The notes: generated from the letters alone by a model not told the origin. Counted from the stretch's first letter, positions 10,166 through 19,272 are shown. The stretch: DNA of 35,263 nucleotides from Acidobacteriota bacterium (GCA_020851325.1 JADZCY010000050.1:1-35263), one strand, 5' to 3'. Numbers and translations are program-made.

Positions 10166-11797
10166 ATGCGTTCCCGCGGAGTCCGCGAGGCCACGGCTGT
10201 TGTCCTCGCAGCGGCGGCGCTGACGTCGATCCTCACCTATCCGCTCGCCTTCAAGATCGATCGCGTCGGCCGCGTCGACACCGACGATGGCCGGTGGAGC
10301 ATCTGGGTGGTGTCGTGGGTGGCGCACGCGCTGACAACGGACCCCGTCGGCGTCTATCAGGCCAACATCTTCTATCCGCAGCGGAACGCGCTGGCGTTCT
10401 CGGAAGCCAATCTCGTCGAGGGTGCCATCGGTGCGCCGGTATGGGCGCTGACGCAGAATCCGTACACGACGCACAACGTCGTCGTGTTCGCGTCGTTTCT
10501 CATCGCGTTCGCCGGTGCGTACTACCTCACCCGCTATCTCACGCAGAGCCGTGAGGCCGCCGTCGTGGCGGCGGTGATCTTCGCCTTCTCGCCGTTCACG
10601 TTTGCCCGCACCGCGCACATCCAGTTGCTCTTCACCGGCGGCATTCCGTTCTGCCTGCTTGCCTTTCATCGCTTTGTCGATCGACACACAATCGGCCGCG
10701 CCGTCACACTCGGCGTGCTGTTGTGGCTGCAGGCGCTGGCCTGCGCGTACTACGGCATCTTCGCCGGCTTGATGGTAGGTCTCGGCACCATCGTCATCGC
10801 CGCCACGCGCGGGTACTGGCGGCAGGCCGACTACTGGCTCGGCATCGGCCTGGCCGCGTTCGTCAGCGTGGCGCTGACCTTTCCGTTCTTCCTGCCGTAC
10901 ATGAGCATCCAGCGCAGCACCGGCTTCGCGCGATCGCTGGACGATGCACGGATGTACGCGGCGGATGCCGGCGCCTGGCTGGCCTCGGCCGCCTGGGCGC
11001 ATCGATGGTGGCTGCCGTGGATCCAGCCGTTCAACGAAGTGCTGTTCCCCGGCGTGATCGCGATCGTGCTGGGGGTCGCGGGTCTGGTGATCGCCGTGCG
11101 GCAGCGCACCGATCGCGAACTGCTGTTGTTCTACGGCCTCACCGCGCTGCTGGCGTTCTGGTTGTCCTTCGGTCCCGACGCCGGGTTGTACACGGCGTTC
11201 TACCACGCCATTCCGGTCTTCAGCTTCCTTCGCGCGCCCGGACGCATCGGCATCGTCGTCGTGTTGTGCCTGTGCGTGATCGGCGCGATCGCCGTTCGCC
11301 AGATGATGCAGGGCCGGCGCCGGGCGCCGCTGCTGACTGGCGCCCTTGCCGTGCTGGCTGCCGCCGAACTGGCGCAGATGCCCCTCGGCTTGCGCGACGT
11401 CCAGCCGCTGCCATCCGTGTACCGCACGCTGGCGATTCAGCCGCCGGGGGCGCTGGTCGAGTTTCCGTACTTCTACAACCGCGGTGACTTCCCCCGGCAT
11501 GCCTATTACATGCTGAACTCGACGTCGCACTGGATGCCATTGGTGAACGGCTACAGCGATCACATCCCGCGCGAGTTTCGCGACGACGTGGTGCCGCTCA
11601 GTTCGTTTCCGACACGCGAGTCGTTCCGCATCCTGGCGCGCGCCGGTGCGCGCTACACGATGTTCCACCTGAACATGTACGACGTTCGCTCGCGTGAACG
11701 CCTGAAGGAACGGCTCGACACCTACCGGGACTACCTGCGGCCGCTGGTGCAGGACGGCGACGTATGGCTCTTCGAGATCGTCGGCTTCCCGAACTAG
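10166..11797 (+). CDS. Multi-TM membrane protein, paralog 1 of 3 (GT-C/YfhO-like topology)
   Basis: Many TM segments; shares ANIFYPxxxxLAFSE, (H/F)xQ and LVNGYS motifs with the next two genes. Confidence 0.7.
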   Translation: MRSRGVREATAVVLAAAALTSILTYPLAFKIDRVGRVDTDDGRWSIWVVSWVAHALTTDPVGVYQANIFYPQRNALAFSEANLVEGAIGAPVWALTQNPYTTHNVVVFASFLIAFAGAYYLTRYLTQSREAAVVAAVIFAFSPFTFARTAHIQLLFTGGIPFCLLAFHRFVDRHTIGRAVTLGVLLWLQALACAYYGIFAGLMVGLGTIVIAATRGYWRQADYWLGIGLAAFVSVALTFPFFLPYMSIQRSTGFARSLDDARMYAADAGAWLASAAWAHRWWLPWIQPFNEVLFPGVIAIVLGVAGLVIAVRQRTDRELLLFYGLTALLAFWLSFGPDAGLYTAFYHAIPVFSFLRAPGRIGIVVVLCLCVIGAIAVRQMMQGRRRAPLLTGALAVLAAAELAQMPLGLRDVQPLPSVYRTLAIQPPGALVEFPYFYNRGDFPRHAYYMLNSTSHWMPLVNGYSDHIPREFRDDVVPLSSFPTRESFRILARAGARYTMFHLNMYDVRSRERLKERLDTYRDYLRPLVQDGDVWLFEIVGFPN

Positions 11798-13365
11798 CCA
11801 TCTTCGTTGTCGCTGCCGTGCTGCACACGTGGCCGCTGGCGAGCGCGCCGGCCACGCTTGGCCGCATCGACAACGCCGACACCGCGCTCAACGCGTGGGC
11901 GATTGCCTGGGTCGGGATGGCGGTCATCACCAAGCCGCTGCACCTGTTCGACGCCAACATCTTCTATCCCGAACCGCGAACCCTCGCCTTTTCCGAGGTG
12001 ATGCTGCCACAGGCGATCATGGGCGCGCCGCTCACGTGGCTCGGTTGGGATCCGGTGCTCGTCTACAACCTGCTGGTGCTCGCCGGATTCGCCTTGAGCG
12101 GTTGGAGCATGGCGTGGCTCGTGTCGCAGTGGACCGGCGATCGCGTCGCCGGCGTCGTCGCCGGTCTGGCCTACGCGTTCAACGCGCACATCCTCGTGCG
12201 CTTCGCCCACCTGCAGGCGATGCACGTGCAGTACTTGCCGCTGGCGTTGTACGCGCTCGACATGCTGCTGCGCCGGCCGTCGTGGCGCTGGTCGGCGCTG
12301 GTCGCCCTGGCCTGCGTGCTGCAGGCGCTGACGTCGAACTACCTGCTCGTCATGACCGTCTTCGCGATGGCCGCCGCCGTCGCCGTGCGGCCCGAAAGCT
12401 GGCGAGCGCCGCAATTGCGATCGATCGCCGCCGCCGGCGTGCTGTCGGCGATCGCGCTGGCGCCGTTCCTGTATCCGTACTGGCTGGCGCACACGCAGCA
12501 GGGACTCGAGCGCACCTTCGACGATGTGATGCTGTATTCGGGGACGTGGCGCGACTGGCTGTCGACGGCGTCGAACCTGCACTACGACTGGTGGAGCCAC
12601 GCGTGGTTTGCCGGATCGAAGTCGTCGAACTTTCCCGGCGTCACCGTGCTGCTGTTGTCCGCCGCGGCGATGGCCACCGGCACTGCCTGGCGTGACCCGC
12701 GTGCGCGCATGGCGCTGGCCATCGGCATCATCGGGTTTGTGCTGTCGTTCGGCGGTCACCTGCCCGGCTATCGCCAGCTATTCGATCTGCTGCCACTGCT
12801 CAAAGGCATCCGCGTCGTCGCGCGCTTCGGGTGGATGACGCTGTTCGCGCTGCCGATTCTCGCCGGATTCGCACTGGCGGCGTGGCGCAGGAGGCTGCCG
12901 CCGGCAGCCGGTCTCGCGGTCGGCGTCGTCGCCGCGGTGCTGGTGACGGCGGAGGCCACACGCGCGCCTATGAGCTTCGTTGTCTGGGACGGCATTCCGC
13001 GCATTTACGATCGCGTGGCGGCGCTCGACAACGCCGTCCTCGTCGAGGTGCCGTTCCCGCCTCGGCAGACGATCTACGACAACGGACCAGCGATGCTCTT
13101 TTCGGCCTGGCACCTGAAGCCGCTGCTGAACGGTTACAGCGGGTTCACGCCGGCCAGCTATGAACAGCATGTGGAGGTGATGCAGGCGTTTCCTGACGCG
13201 GACAGCCTGGCCGCGCTTGCCGCCATAGGCGTCACGCACGTCATGGTGGACGCGCGCCGCGTGCCGCCGGACGTCCTCGAACGCTGCGTCGTATCCGACG
13301 GGCTCGCGCTGCTGGCCGACGATGGGGCGCGGCGCCTGTATGTGTTGACGGCGGCGAGGCCATGA
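11764..13365 (+). CDS. Multi-TM membrane protein, paralog 2 of 3
   Basis: Overlaps gene 1 by 34 nt; VLHTWPLAS...NADTALNAWAIAWV...DANIFYPEPRTLAFSE...LLNGYSGFTPASYEQ. Confidence 0.72.
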   Translation: MALRDRRLPELAIFVVAAVLHTWPLASAPATLGRIDNADTALNAWAIAWVGMAVITKPLHLFDANIFYPEPRTLAFSEVMLPQAIMGAPLTWLGWDPVLVYNLLVLAGFALSGWSMAWLVSQWTGDRVAGVVAGLAYAFNAHILVRFAHLQAMHVQYLPLALYALDMLLRRPSWRWSALVALACVLQALTSNYLLVMTVFAMAAAVAVRPESWRAPQLRSIAAAGVLSAIALAPFLYPYWLAHTQQGLERTFDDVMLYSGTWRDWLSTASNLHYDWWSHAWFAGSKSSNFPGVTVLLLSAAAMATGTAWRDPRARMALAIGIIGFVLSFGGHLPGYRQLFDLLPLLKGIRVVARFGWMTLFALPILAGFALAAWRRRLPPAAGLAVGVVAAVLVTAEATRAPMSFVVWDGIPRIYDRVAALDNAVLVEVPFPPRQTIYDNGPAMLFSAWHLKPLLNGYSGFTPASYEQHVEVMQAFPDADSLAALAAIGVTHVMVDARRVPPDVLERCVVSDGLALLADDGARRLYVLTAARP

Positions 13366-14990
13366 CTGTGCGCCGCGCGGGCCTGCTCGTGCTGTTCGTG
13401 CTGATGGCCGTGCTGCACACCTGGCCGCTGGCGAGCGACATCGGCGGGTTGTCGAGGCTCGACAACGACGACACCGCGCTCAATGTCTGGGCCATCAGTT
13501 GGGTCGCGCACATCATCCCGCGCAATCCTGCGTCGTTCTTCGACGCGCCCATCTTCTATCCGGAGCACCGCACGTTCGCGTATTCGGAGCACATGCTCGT
13601 GCCCGGCCTGATCGGCGCGCCGCTGTCGTGGGCGGGGGTCGATCCAGTCATCGTCTACAACCTGCTGGTCATCGCTGGACTCGCGCTCTCCGGTTGGGCG
13701 ATGTGCCTGCTGATCATCTCGTGGACCGGCAGCACCGCCGCCGGCATCGTCGCCGGATTGCTTTACGGCTTCAACGCACATCTGCTGACGCGCTTCGCGC
13801 ACCTGCAGGCGCTGCACGTCGAGTTCCTGCCGCTCACGCTATGGGCTTTCGATCGGGTCGTGACGGGATGGCCAGGGACAGATCGGGAGACGGGAGGCGG
13901 GAGGCGGGCCGCAGCCGCGCTGCTGCTTGCCGCCGCGTTCGTGCTGCAGGCGCTCTGCTCGAACTACACGTTCGTGTTCCTCAGCGCGGCGCTGCTGGTC
14001 GCGGCGGTCGTGCGCGCCGACGAGTGGCTGTGGCCGTGGCGCGCGGATCGCGTGCGTGCGCTGATGCTGGCCGCCGCTGTCGCCGTCGCCGTGATGTTCC
14101 CGTTCCTGTGGCCTTACTACGAAGTGAGCCGCGAGCAGGGACTCGCCCGCTCGATTGACGAAGTGCGGCTGTATTCCGCGGGACTGCTCGACTATCTCAC
14201 CACCGGTGGACGGCTGCATTACGACTGGTGGAGTCATCGCTTCTTCGAGGGACGGACGGCCCTCTTCCCCGGCGTTACCGCGATGGCGCTGACCGTGTTC
14301 GCGCTGAGCCACGCTACTCTGCGACGCGACCCGCGCGTCCGCATGGCGGTGGCGATCGGCATTGCCGGCGTCGCGCTGTCGTTCGGACCGGCGCTGCCCG
14401 GCTACGCCTGGCTGCACGCGCACGTTCCCCTGCTGCAGGGGCTGCGCGCGGCGGGACGCTGGGGATTCCTGCTGCTGACGGGCGTGGCCATCCTCGCCGG
14501 CTATGGCGTGGCCGCGCTCGAGGCGCTCTACCGTCGATCGCCGTACTGGCTCGCGTCGGTGCTGGCGATCATGGCGCTGATCACGCTCGAAGCGCTGCGT
14601 GCGCCGATGAGCCTCGTGCCGGTGACACCAGTGCCCGCCATCTACGCGCAGGTGGGCGCCGCCAGCGGTCCGCTCGTCGAGTTGCCGTATTACGGCGGAA
14701 TGTCGGTGAGTGAGAACGCGCGCTACATGGTGGCGGCGGCACAACACTTCCGCCCGCTCGTGAATGGATACAGCGGCTTCGAGCCGGCCTCATCTCGCGA
14801 GCGCGCCGAGCGCTGGCGCGCCTTCCCGGCTGCGTCGGTGCTGGACGAAATGCGCGCACTAGGTGTGCGGCACGTGATGCTGCACCTTGCCGGCGTCAGC
14901 GACACGGTGCGCGATCAAGTCGCCGCCGAATCCGCCCTGACACTCGTCGCCGACGACGGCGCGCGGCGGTTGTATGCGTTGCAGCCCTGA
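13362..14990 (+). CDS. Multi-TM membrane protein, paralog 3 of 3
   Basis: ATGA overlap with paralog 2; VLHTWPLAS...NDDTALNVWAISWV...DAPIFYPEHRTFAYSE...LVNGYSGFEPASSRE. Confidence 0.72.
   Translation: MTVRRAGLLVLFVLMAVLHTWPLASDIGGLSRLDNDDTALNVWAISWVAHIIPRNPASFFDAPIFYPEHRTFAYSEHMLVPGLIGAPLSWAGVDPVIVYNLLVIAGLALSGWAMCLLIISWTGSTAAGIVAGLLYGFNAHLLTRFAHLQALHVEFLPLTLWAFDRVVTGWPGTDRETGGGRRAAAALLLAAAFVLQALCSNYTFVFLSAALLVAAVVRADEWLWPWRADRVRALMLAAAVAVAVMFPFLWPYYEVSREQGLARSIDEVRLYSAGLLDYLTTGGRLHYDWWSHRFFEGRTALFPGVTAMALTVFALSHATLRRDPRVRMAVAIGIAGVALSFGPALPGYAWLHAHVPLLQGLRAAGRWGFLLLTGVAILAGYGVAALEALYRRSPYWLASVLAIMALITLEALRAPMSLVPVTPVPAIYAQVGAASGPLVELPYYGGMSVSENARYMVAAAQHFRPLVNGYSGFEPASSRERAERWRAFPAASVLDEMRALGVRHVMLHLAGVSDTVRDQVAAESALTLVADDGARRLYALQP
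13879..13908 (+). repeat. GGGAGGC-type heptamer repeat inside a CDS
   Basis: cagatcgggagacgggaggcgggaggcggg; matches 28/30 the reverse complement of the repeats at 15059 and 15190. Confidence 0.8.
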
Positions 14991-15020
14991 TCGGTCTCCC
15001 TTCGCTCTTGCCTCTGGCCC

Positions 15021-15037
15021 CGAACGAAGCTCGTTCG
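15021..15037. terminator. Hairpin CGAACGA-AGC-TCGTTCG between convergent genes
   Basis: Perfect 7-bp inverted repeat, 31 nt after the stop of the plus-strand gene. Confidence 0.35.
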
Positions 15038-15058
15038 CGGTACAGCGCGACGCGGCTT

Positions 15059-15091
15059 CCCGCCTGCCGCCTCCCGCCTCCCGATCTGATC
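15059..15091 (-). repeat. Heptamer repeat copy 2
   Basis: cccgcctgccgcctcccgcctcccgatctgatc, identical over 33 bp to 15190..15222. Confidence 0.85.
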
Positions 15092-15189
15092 GCAGGAACT
15101 GAGGGCGAGACACCCCCGGAAGAAGAAGTCGTCCCGATAGAGCGTGAGTCCCGAAAGACCGTCGATCCCGGCGCCGCGACAGCCGGCCT

Positions 15190-15222
15190 CCCGCCTGCCG
15201 CCTCCCGCCTCCCGATCTGATC
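15190..15222 (-). repeat. Heptamer repeat copy 3
   Basis: 33-bp exact repeat of 15059..15091. Confidence 0.85.
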
Positions 15223-15226
15223 CGCG

Positions 15227-17359
15227 CTACTTCCCGCCGTACAGGCGACGGTAGTCTTCGGCGGTTCCGAGGATGCGCTTCACGTAGTTCTGCGTCTCGG
15301 GGAACGGGATGTCCTCGATGAAGACGTCCTGCGGCATGCCCGGCCGTTCGCGCTGCCATGCGGCGACGCGTGAATCGCCGGCGTTGTAGGCGGCCAGTGC
15401 GAAGTGAACGCCGCCGAACTTGCGCACGCCTTCGGCGAAGATGGCGGTGCCAAGGCGGACGTTGGTTTCCGGATGCGTCAACCGCGCCGCCGTGAACCCC
15501 GTGATCTTGAGCCGCCGCGCGAACTGCCGCCCCGTCGACGGCAGCACCTGCATCAGCCCCACGGCGTTGGCCGACGAGCGAATCACCGGGTCGAAGGTCG
15601 ACTCCTGCGCCACGAGCGCCGCCACCAGATACGGGTCCAGCTTGTAGACCGCGGCGTGCTTCTGCAGCAGCGGCCAGTAGTCGAGCGGGAACACGACCTT
15701 CTGGATCTCGAACGGCAGCGTGTCGCCGCCAGCCGCCATCCACTGCGGATACGCGCGCTTCATCGCGTTGATGCCGAGGCGCAGATTGCCGAGGCGATTC
15801 TGCACGAGCGCCACGGTGGCGGTGAGCGACGGCGAATCGCCCCACATCCGCTGCGCGTACTGCAACTCGCTGAGCGCTTCGCGGTGCAGGCCGACGGCAA
15901 TCAACTGGCTGATGCGCGTCGCGGTCGGGAACGACACCGGCGCCACGTCGGTATCGACGCGCGCGAATGGCGGCGTGATCTTCTCCGTCGCCGCGGCGTC
16001 GAGGTGACGACGAGCGAGACGGCCGTGATAGACGTTGGCGTAGTCGGTAGCCGCCAGGAGGAAGCGCTGGTTCGCCGCGGCGTGGTTCCCGATTTCACGC
16101 CAGGCACGACCGGCCCAGTACAACCACGCCGGACGGTAGTCGGACCGGGGGAACTGCGACGCGCCGCGATCGAACAGCGCCGCCGCGTCCGCGAACTTGT
16201 CGTCGCGGAACGCCCACCAGCCGGATCGCCAGTAGGCGCGCTCGGTGTAACGGCCGCCCGGATAGCGCGCGATCAACAGGCGGAACACCTCGTCGGCGCG
16301 CCCGTCTTCGTCGGCGATGATGAAGTGCGAGGCCAGGTTGTTGAGCAGCTCCTCGGCAAACGGGCTGTCGCGATGCTGGTCGGCAAAGGCGCGCGCTTCC
16401 GTCTCGTAGGTGTCTCGCCGTCCCAGGCCGCGCAGCGCGGAGATGTAATAGAAGCCGGCTTCGTCCGCGAAGTCGCCGGCGCGCAGACCGCGCAGCGGTT
16501 CCTCGGCCTGCTTGAAGCGCTTCAACTGCACGTCGGCGGCGGCCATGCGCAGGTCGATGCGCTGCCGATCGCGATCACCGGCGCCGGCGCGCGCGCGTTC
16601 GTACGACGTGTAGGCGGCCGTCCAGCGGCGCGCCGCGAAGAGCGTGTCGGCGCGCTTCAGCTCGCGGTCGGCCATCGACTCGTCTTCGTCCCAGGCATTC
16701 AGCCGCGTCAGCGCCTTGTCGGCGTCCATCGCTTCGGTCGAGAGCGGGTATTCGAAGTAGACGCGGCGATAGGCGTCGATGGCGCGTGAGGGGTCGTTGG
16801 CCGCCTCGGCGGCAATGGCCAGACGCGCGAGCACAACGTGCGGTTGCGCGAGACGCTTGGGCAGCAGCGCTTCGTACACGGCAACGGCGCCGGCGAAGTC
16901 ACGCTGCGCCTCGCGCGCTTCAGCCTGCCCGAGGGCCGCGTCTTCCGGCAGATGTCCCTCGATGGTCCGCGCCGCCACCGCGGCAAACGCGGCTTCGGCG
17001 TCGGCCAGGCGGTCCAGACGCCGCAGCGCGCGCGCGGTGTAGAAGCGTGCGTAGTCGGCGACGTTGGTGCGCGACAACGCGCCCTGGCTCAGGAGCGGCA
17101 ACGCCGCCGCGGCCTTGTCCTCGTCGTCCAGCAGGCGGACGCCGCGGACGAAATCGGCCAGCGGCGCCGACAACGGCCCCCCGGGTGCGGGGGCGTGCCA
17201 CAGCGCGGTGAGACGGGTGGGAACGGGGGCATGCGCCGTCGGGCTCAGCCGCGGCACATCACCATCGCCGGTGGGAACACGGTCCTGCGCCGGCAACGCG
17301 ACGCTCAGGCCCACGAGCACGAGGGCCGCGCCGGTCGCCGCGCGCAGCCGCCCGGTCAT
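15227..17359 (-). CDS. Soluble lytic murein transglycosylase (SLT domain, TPR-like N-terminus)
   Basis: ALVAQESTFDPVIRSSANAVGLMQVLPSTGRQFAR...ETNVRLGTAIFAEGVRKFGGVHFALAAYNAGDSRVAAW. Confidence 0.9.
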   Translation of the reverse strand: MTGRLRAATGAALVLVGLSVALPAQDRVPTGDGDVPRLSPTAHAPVPTRLTALWHAPAPGGPLSAPLADFVRGVRLLDDEDKAAAALPLLSQGALSRTNVADYARFYTARALRRLDRLADAEAAFAAVAARTIEGHLPEDAALGQAEAREAQRDFAGAVAVYEALLPKRLAQPHVVLARLAIAAEAANDPSRAIDAYRRVYFEYPLSTEAMDADKALTRLNAWDEDESMADRELKRADTLFAARRWTAAYTSYERARAGAGDRDRQRIDLRMAAADVQLKRFKQAEEPLRGLRAGDFADEAGFYYISALRGLGRRDTYETEARAFADQHRDSPFAEELLNNLASHFIIADEDGRADEVFRLLIARYPGGRYTERAYWRSGWWAFRDDKFADAAALFDRGASQFPRSDYRPAWLYWAGRAWREIGNHAAANQRFLLAATDYANVYHGRLARRHLDAAATEKITPPFARVDTDVAPVSFPTATRISQLIAVGLHREALSELQYAQRMWGDSPSLTATVALVQNRLGNLRLGINAMKRAYPQWMAAGGDTLPFEIQKVVFPLDYWPLLQKHAAVYKLDPYLVAALVAQESTFDPVIRSSANAVGLMQVLPSTGRQFARRLKITGFTAARLTHPETNVRLGTAIFAEGVRKFGGVHFALAAYNAGDSRVAAWQRERPGMPQDVFIEDIPFPETQNYVKRILGTAEDYRRLYGGK

Positions 17360-18504
17360 CCGGCGGCTCCGGCGTTGGCCGACGGAGCGGCGCCACTTGC
17401 GGCGCGCTTCGGCGGACTCGCCGCTTTCTGCGCCGTCAACGCCTCGAGACAGCGTCCGGCGTGACGCGCCAGCACTTCGATCACCTCGGGCCACGTGCAG
17501 GCACCGTCCGCGGCGGTGACACCGTCGGCGTAGAGCACCGCCACCGCACGACCGCCGACGAGTACGGGCATGGCCACGCCCTTTCTATCGGCAGGTAGCG
17601 GCTCGAAGCCAGGGCCTGTCGTGTCGCCGTCGCGGCTGATGGCGGCCCGGGATGACGTGGCGGCGAGACCGATGAGCGACGCGTCCTTCAGATCCATGTC
17701 GACGCTCTTGGGCAGCGCATCGCGTGATCCGAAGCCGGCCAGGCGCCAGCCCACCGCGCGATCCGTCTTGACGACGAAGACCGCGGCGCGGGCGGTTTCG
17801 CGGGCGGCCGCCAGCGCGAGCGCGTCGAGCACTTCACTGAGGGACGAGGCGCCGTCGAGACCACGGATGCTCTCGACCAGCCGCGGCATGCCGGCCGTCT
17901 CTTGCTCGCGTTCGCGGGCCCGGGCCGCGGCGGCCGAGGCCTGTGTGGCGGTGATGGCGCGTGTTTCGGCATCGCCCACGGCCGACTGCAACCGTGTCTC
18001 GGCCTCGCCCATCGCCGCCTGCAGTCGTGTGTCGGCTTCCTGGCGCAGCGCATCGAGCTGTGCGGTCAGCGTGCTGTGCTGCGTCTGCAGTCGTGTGTCG
18101 GCGTCCTGGCGCAGCGCGTCGAGCTGCGCCGTCAGCGTGTCGTGCTGCGTCTGGAGGCGGGCATCGTAGTCGGACTGCACGGACGCCACGCGCGCATCCG
18201 CTTCGCTCACGCGCGCGGCCGTGGCGGCGGCGACGGCGGCCGCGAGTTGGCCGTCGAATGCCGCCTGCGCCTCGTCGCGCACGCGCGTCGACTCGGCGTT
18301 GACGGCGTCCTGGCGTTCGGTGTCGGCCAGCGCGCGCCACTCGGCCTGGGCGTCGGTGAGCTTCTGTGAGAATTCCGCGGTCAGGCGGGCTTCGGCCTCG
18401 GCGAGGCGCCGCGCGGCGTCTTCATCGCAGGCGAGGCGCACCTCGGCCACCAGCGCCCCGACTGCCTGGTCCACGGACGTACGGATACGGTCGTCGAGCG
18501 CCAT
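17356..18504 (-). CDS. Ala-rich coiled-coil protein with C-terminal GAF-like domain
   Basis: Long E/A/R heptad-rich N-terminus; SLSEVLDALALAAARETARAAVFVVKTDRAVGWRLAGFG... GAF-like; overlaps transglycosylase start by 4 nt. Confidence 0.65.
   Translation of the reverse strand: MALDDRIRTSVDQAVGALVAEVRLACDEDAARRLAEAEARLTAEFSQKLTDAQAEWRALADTERQDAVNAESTRVRDEAQAAFDGQLAAAVAAATAARVSEADARVASVQSDYDARLQTQHDTLTAQLDALRQDADTRLQTQHSTLTAQLDALRQEADTRLQAAMGEAETRLQSAVGDAETRAITATQASAAAARAREREQETAGMPRLVESIRGLDGASSLSEVLDALALAAARETARAAVFVVKTDRAVGWRLAGFGSRDALPKSVDMDLKDASLIGLAATSSRAAISRDGDTTGPGFEPLPADRKGVAMPVLVGGRAVAVLYADGVTAADGACTWPEVIEVLARHAGRCLEALTAQKAASPPKRAASGAAPSANAGAAG
18019..18150 (-). repeat. Two 66-bp tandem units encoding 22-aa coiled-coil repeats
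   Basis: ctgcagtcgtgtgtcggc starts at 18019 and 18085; protein ...LQTQHDTLTAQLDALRQDADTR LQTQHSTLTAQLDALRQEADTR... Confidence 0.85.
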
Positions 18505-18729
18505 CGTCTCTCTCTCGAAAAGGCGAGCCTTGTGTCAGAGGACGAAACCCTTCGCGCGCCTGGGCGCCCGGCGTGCGCGTCTGGTGCGCTGGTGGCGTCC
18601 GCTCCGCGAGGAACGAACGCCGAACGCACCGGTGACGGCCGTCGGGCGGCGAGGTTCAGGGTTGGAGTCGCGGCTGGGAACGCGCTCGTCCGGATGTCTT
18701 GCGATTATGAGGAGCCGGATCCGGCAAAG

Positions 18730-19272
18730 TCAAGATTTCGACATCTTGCCGAACATGCCGAGCACGTCGTCCATGATCGAACCGTCGCGGTCCTGATCGA
18801 GGAACGGCGTCAGCATCGACATCAACCCGCCGCCGGGCATACCGGCCTGGTTCAGCGCCGAGCCGGTGTTCTGCCGCGCCATCGCGCCCATCACCAGCGT
18901 GGCCACCAGCGGCAGTGCCTGTTTGAGGATGCTGCTGTCGAGGCCGGTCTGCGCAGCGGCGCGCGTGGCGACCTGTCGTGACACGTCCTTGCTCCCGAGG
19001 ATGTGGCCGAGGATGCCGTTGCCTTCGGCAGCGGCGCCGGCCAGCGCGGCGGGGTTCTCGAGGAAGCGGCCGTGCTGTCCCGAGGTGAGCGCGCCGAGGA
19101 GCGACTCGAGGCCGCCGCTGCTCTGCATGTTGCGCTGGAGGCCGCCGGCCAGGGCCGGGACCAGGGCGGCGACGACGGAGGCGGCCTGCTGGTCGCCAAG
19201 ACCGAGTTGCTGGCCGATCTGTTTCACGGCACCGCCGTTCTGCGCGGCAAGGATGCTCTCGAGAATGTTCAT
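18730..19272 (-). CDS. DUF937 / YidB-like protein
   Basis: MNILESILAAQNGGAVKQIGQQLGLGDQQAASVVAALVPALAGGLQRN...; C-terminal GSIMDDVLGMFGKM. Confidence 0.8.
   Translation of the reverse strand: MNILESILAAQNGGAVKQIGQQLGLGDQQAASVVAALVPALAGGLQRNMQSSGGLESLLGALTSGQHGRFLENPAALAGAAAEGNGILGHILGSKDVSRQVATRAAAQTGLDSSILKQALPLVATLVMGAMARQNTGSALNQAGMPGGGLMSMLTPFLDQDRDGSIMDDVLGMFGKMSKS

Noticed and set aside
9749-11668. 639-aa minus-strand ORF
   Set aside because: Antisense to paralog 1 and the methyltransferase region; composition typical of shadow ORFs (R/H/Q-rich).
15404-16789. 461-aa plus-strand ORF
   Set aside because: Antisense shadow of the lytic transglycosylase.
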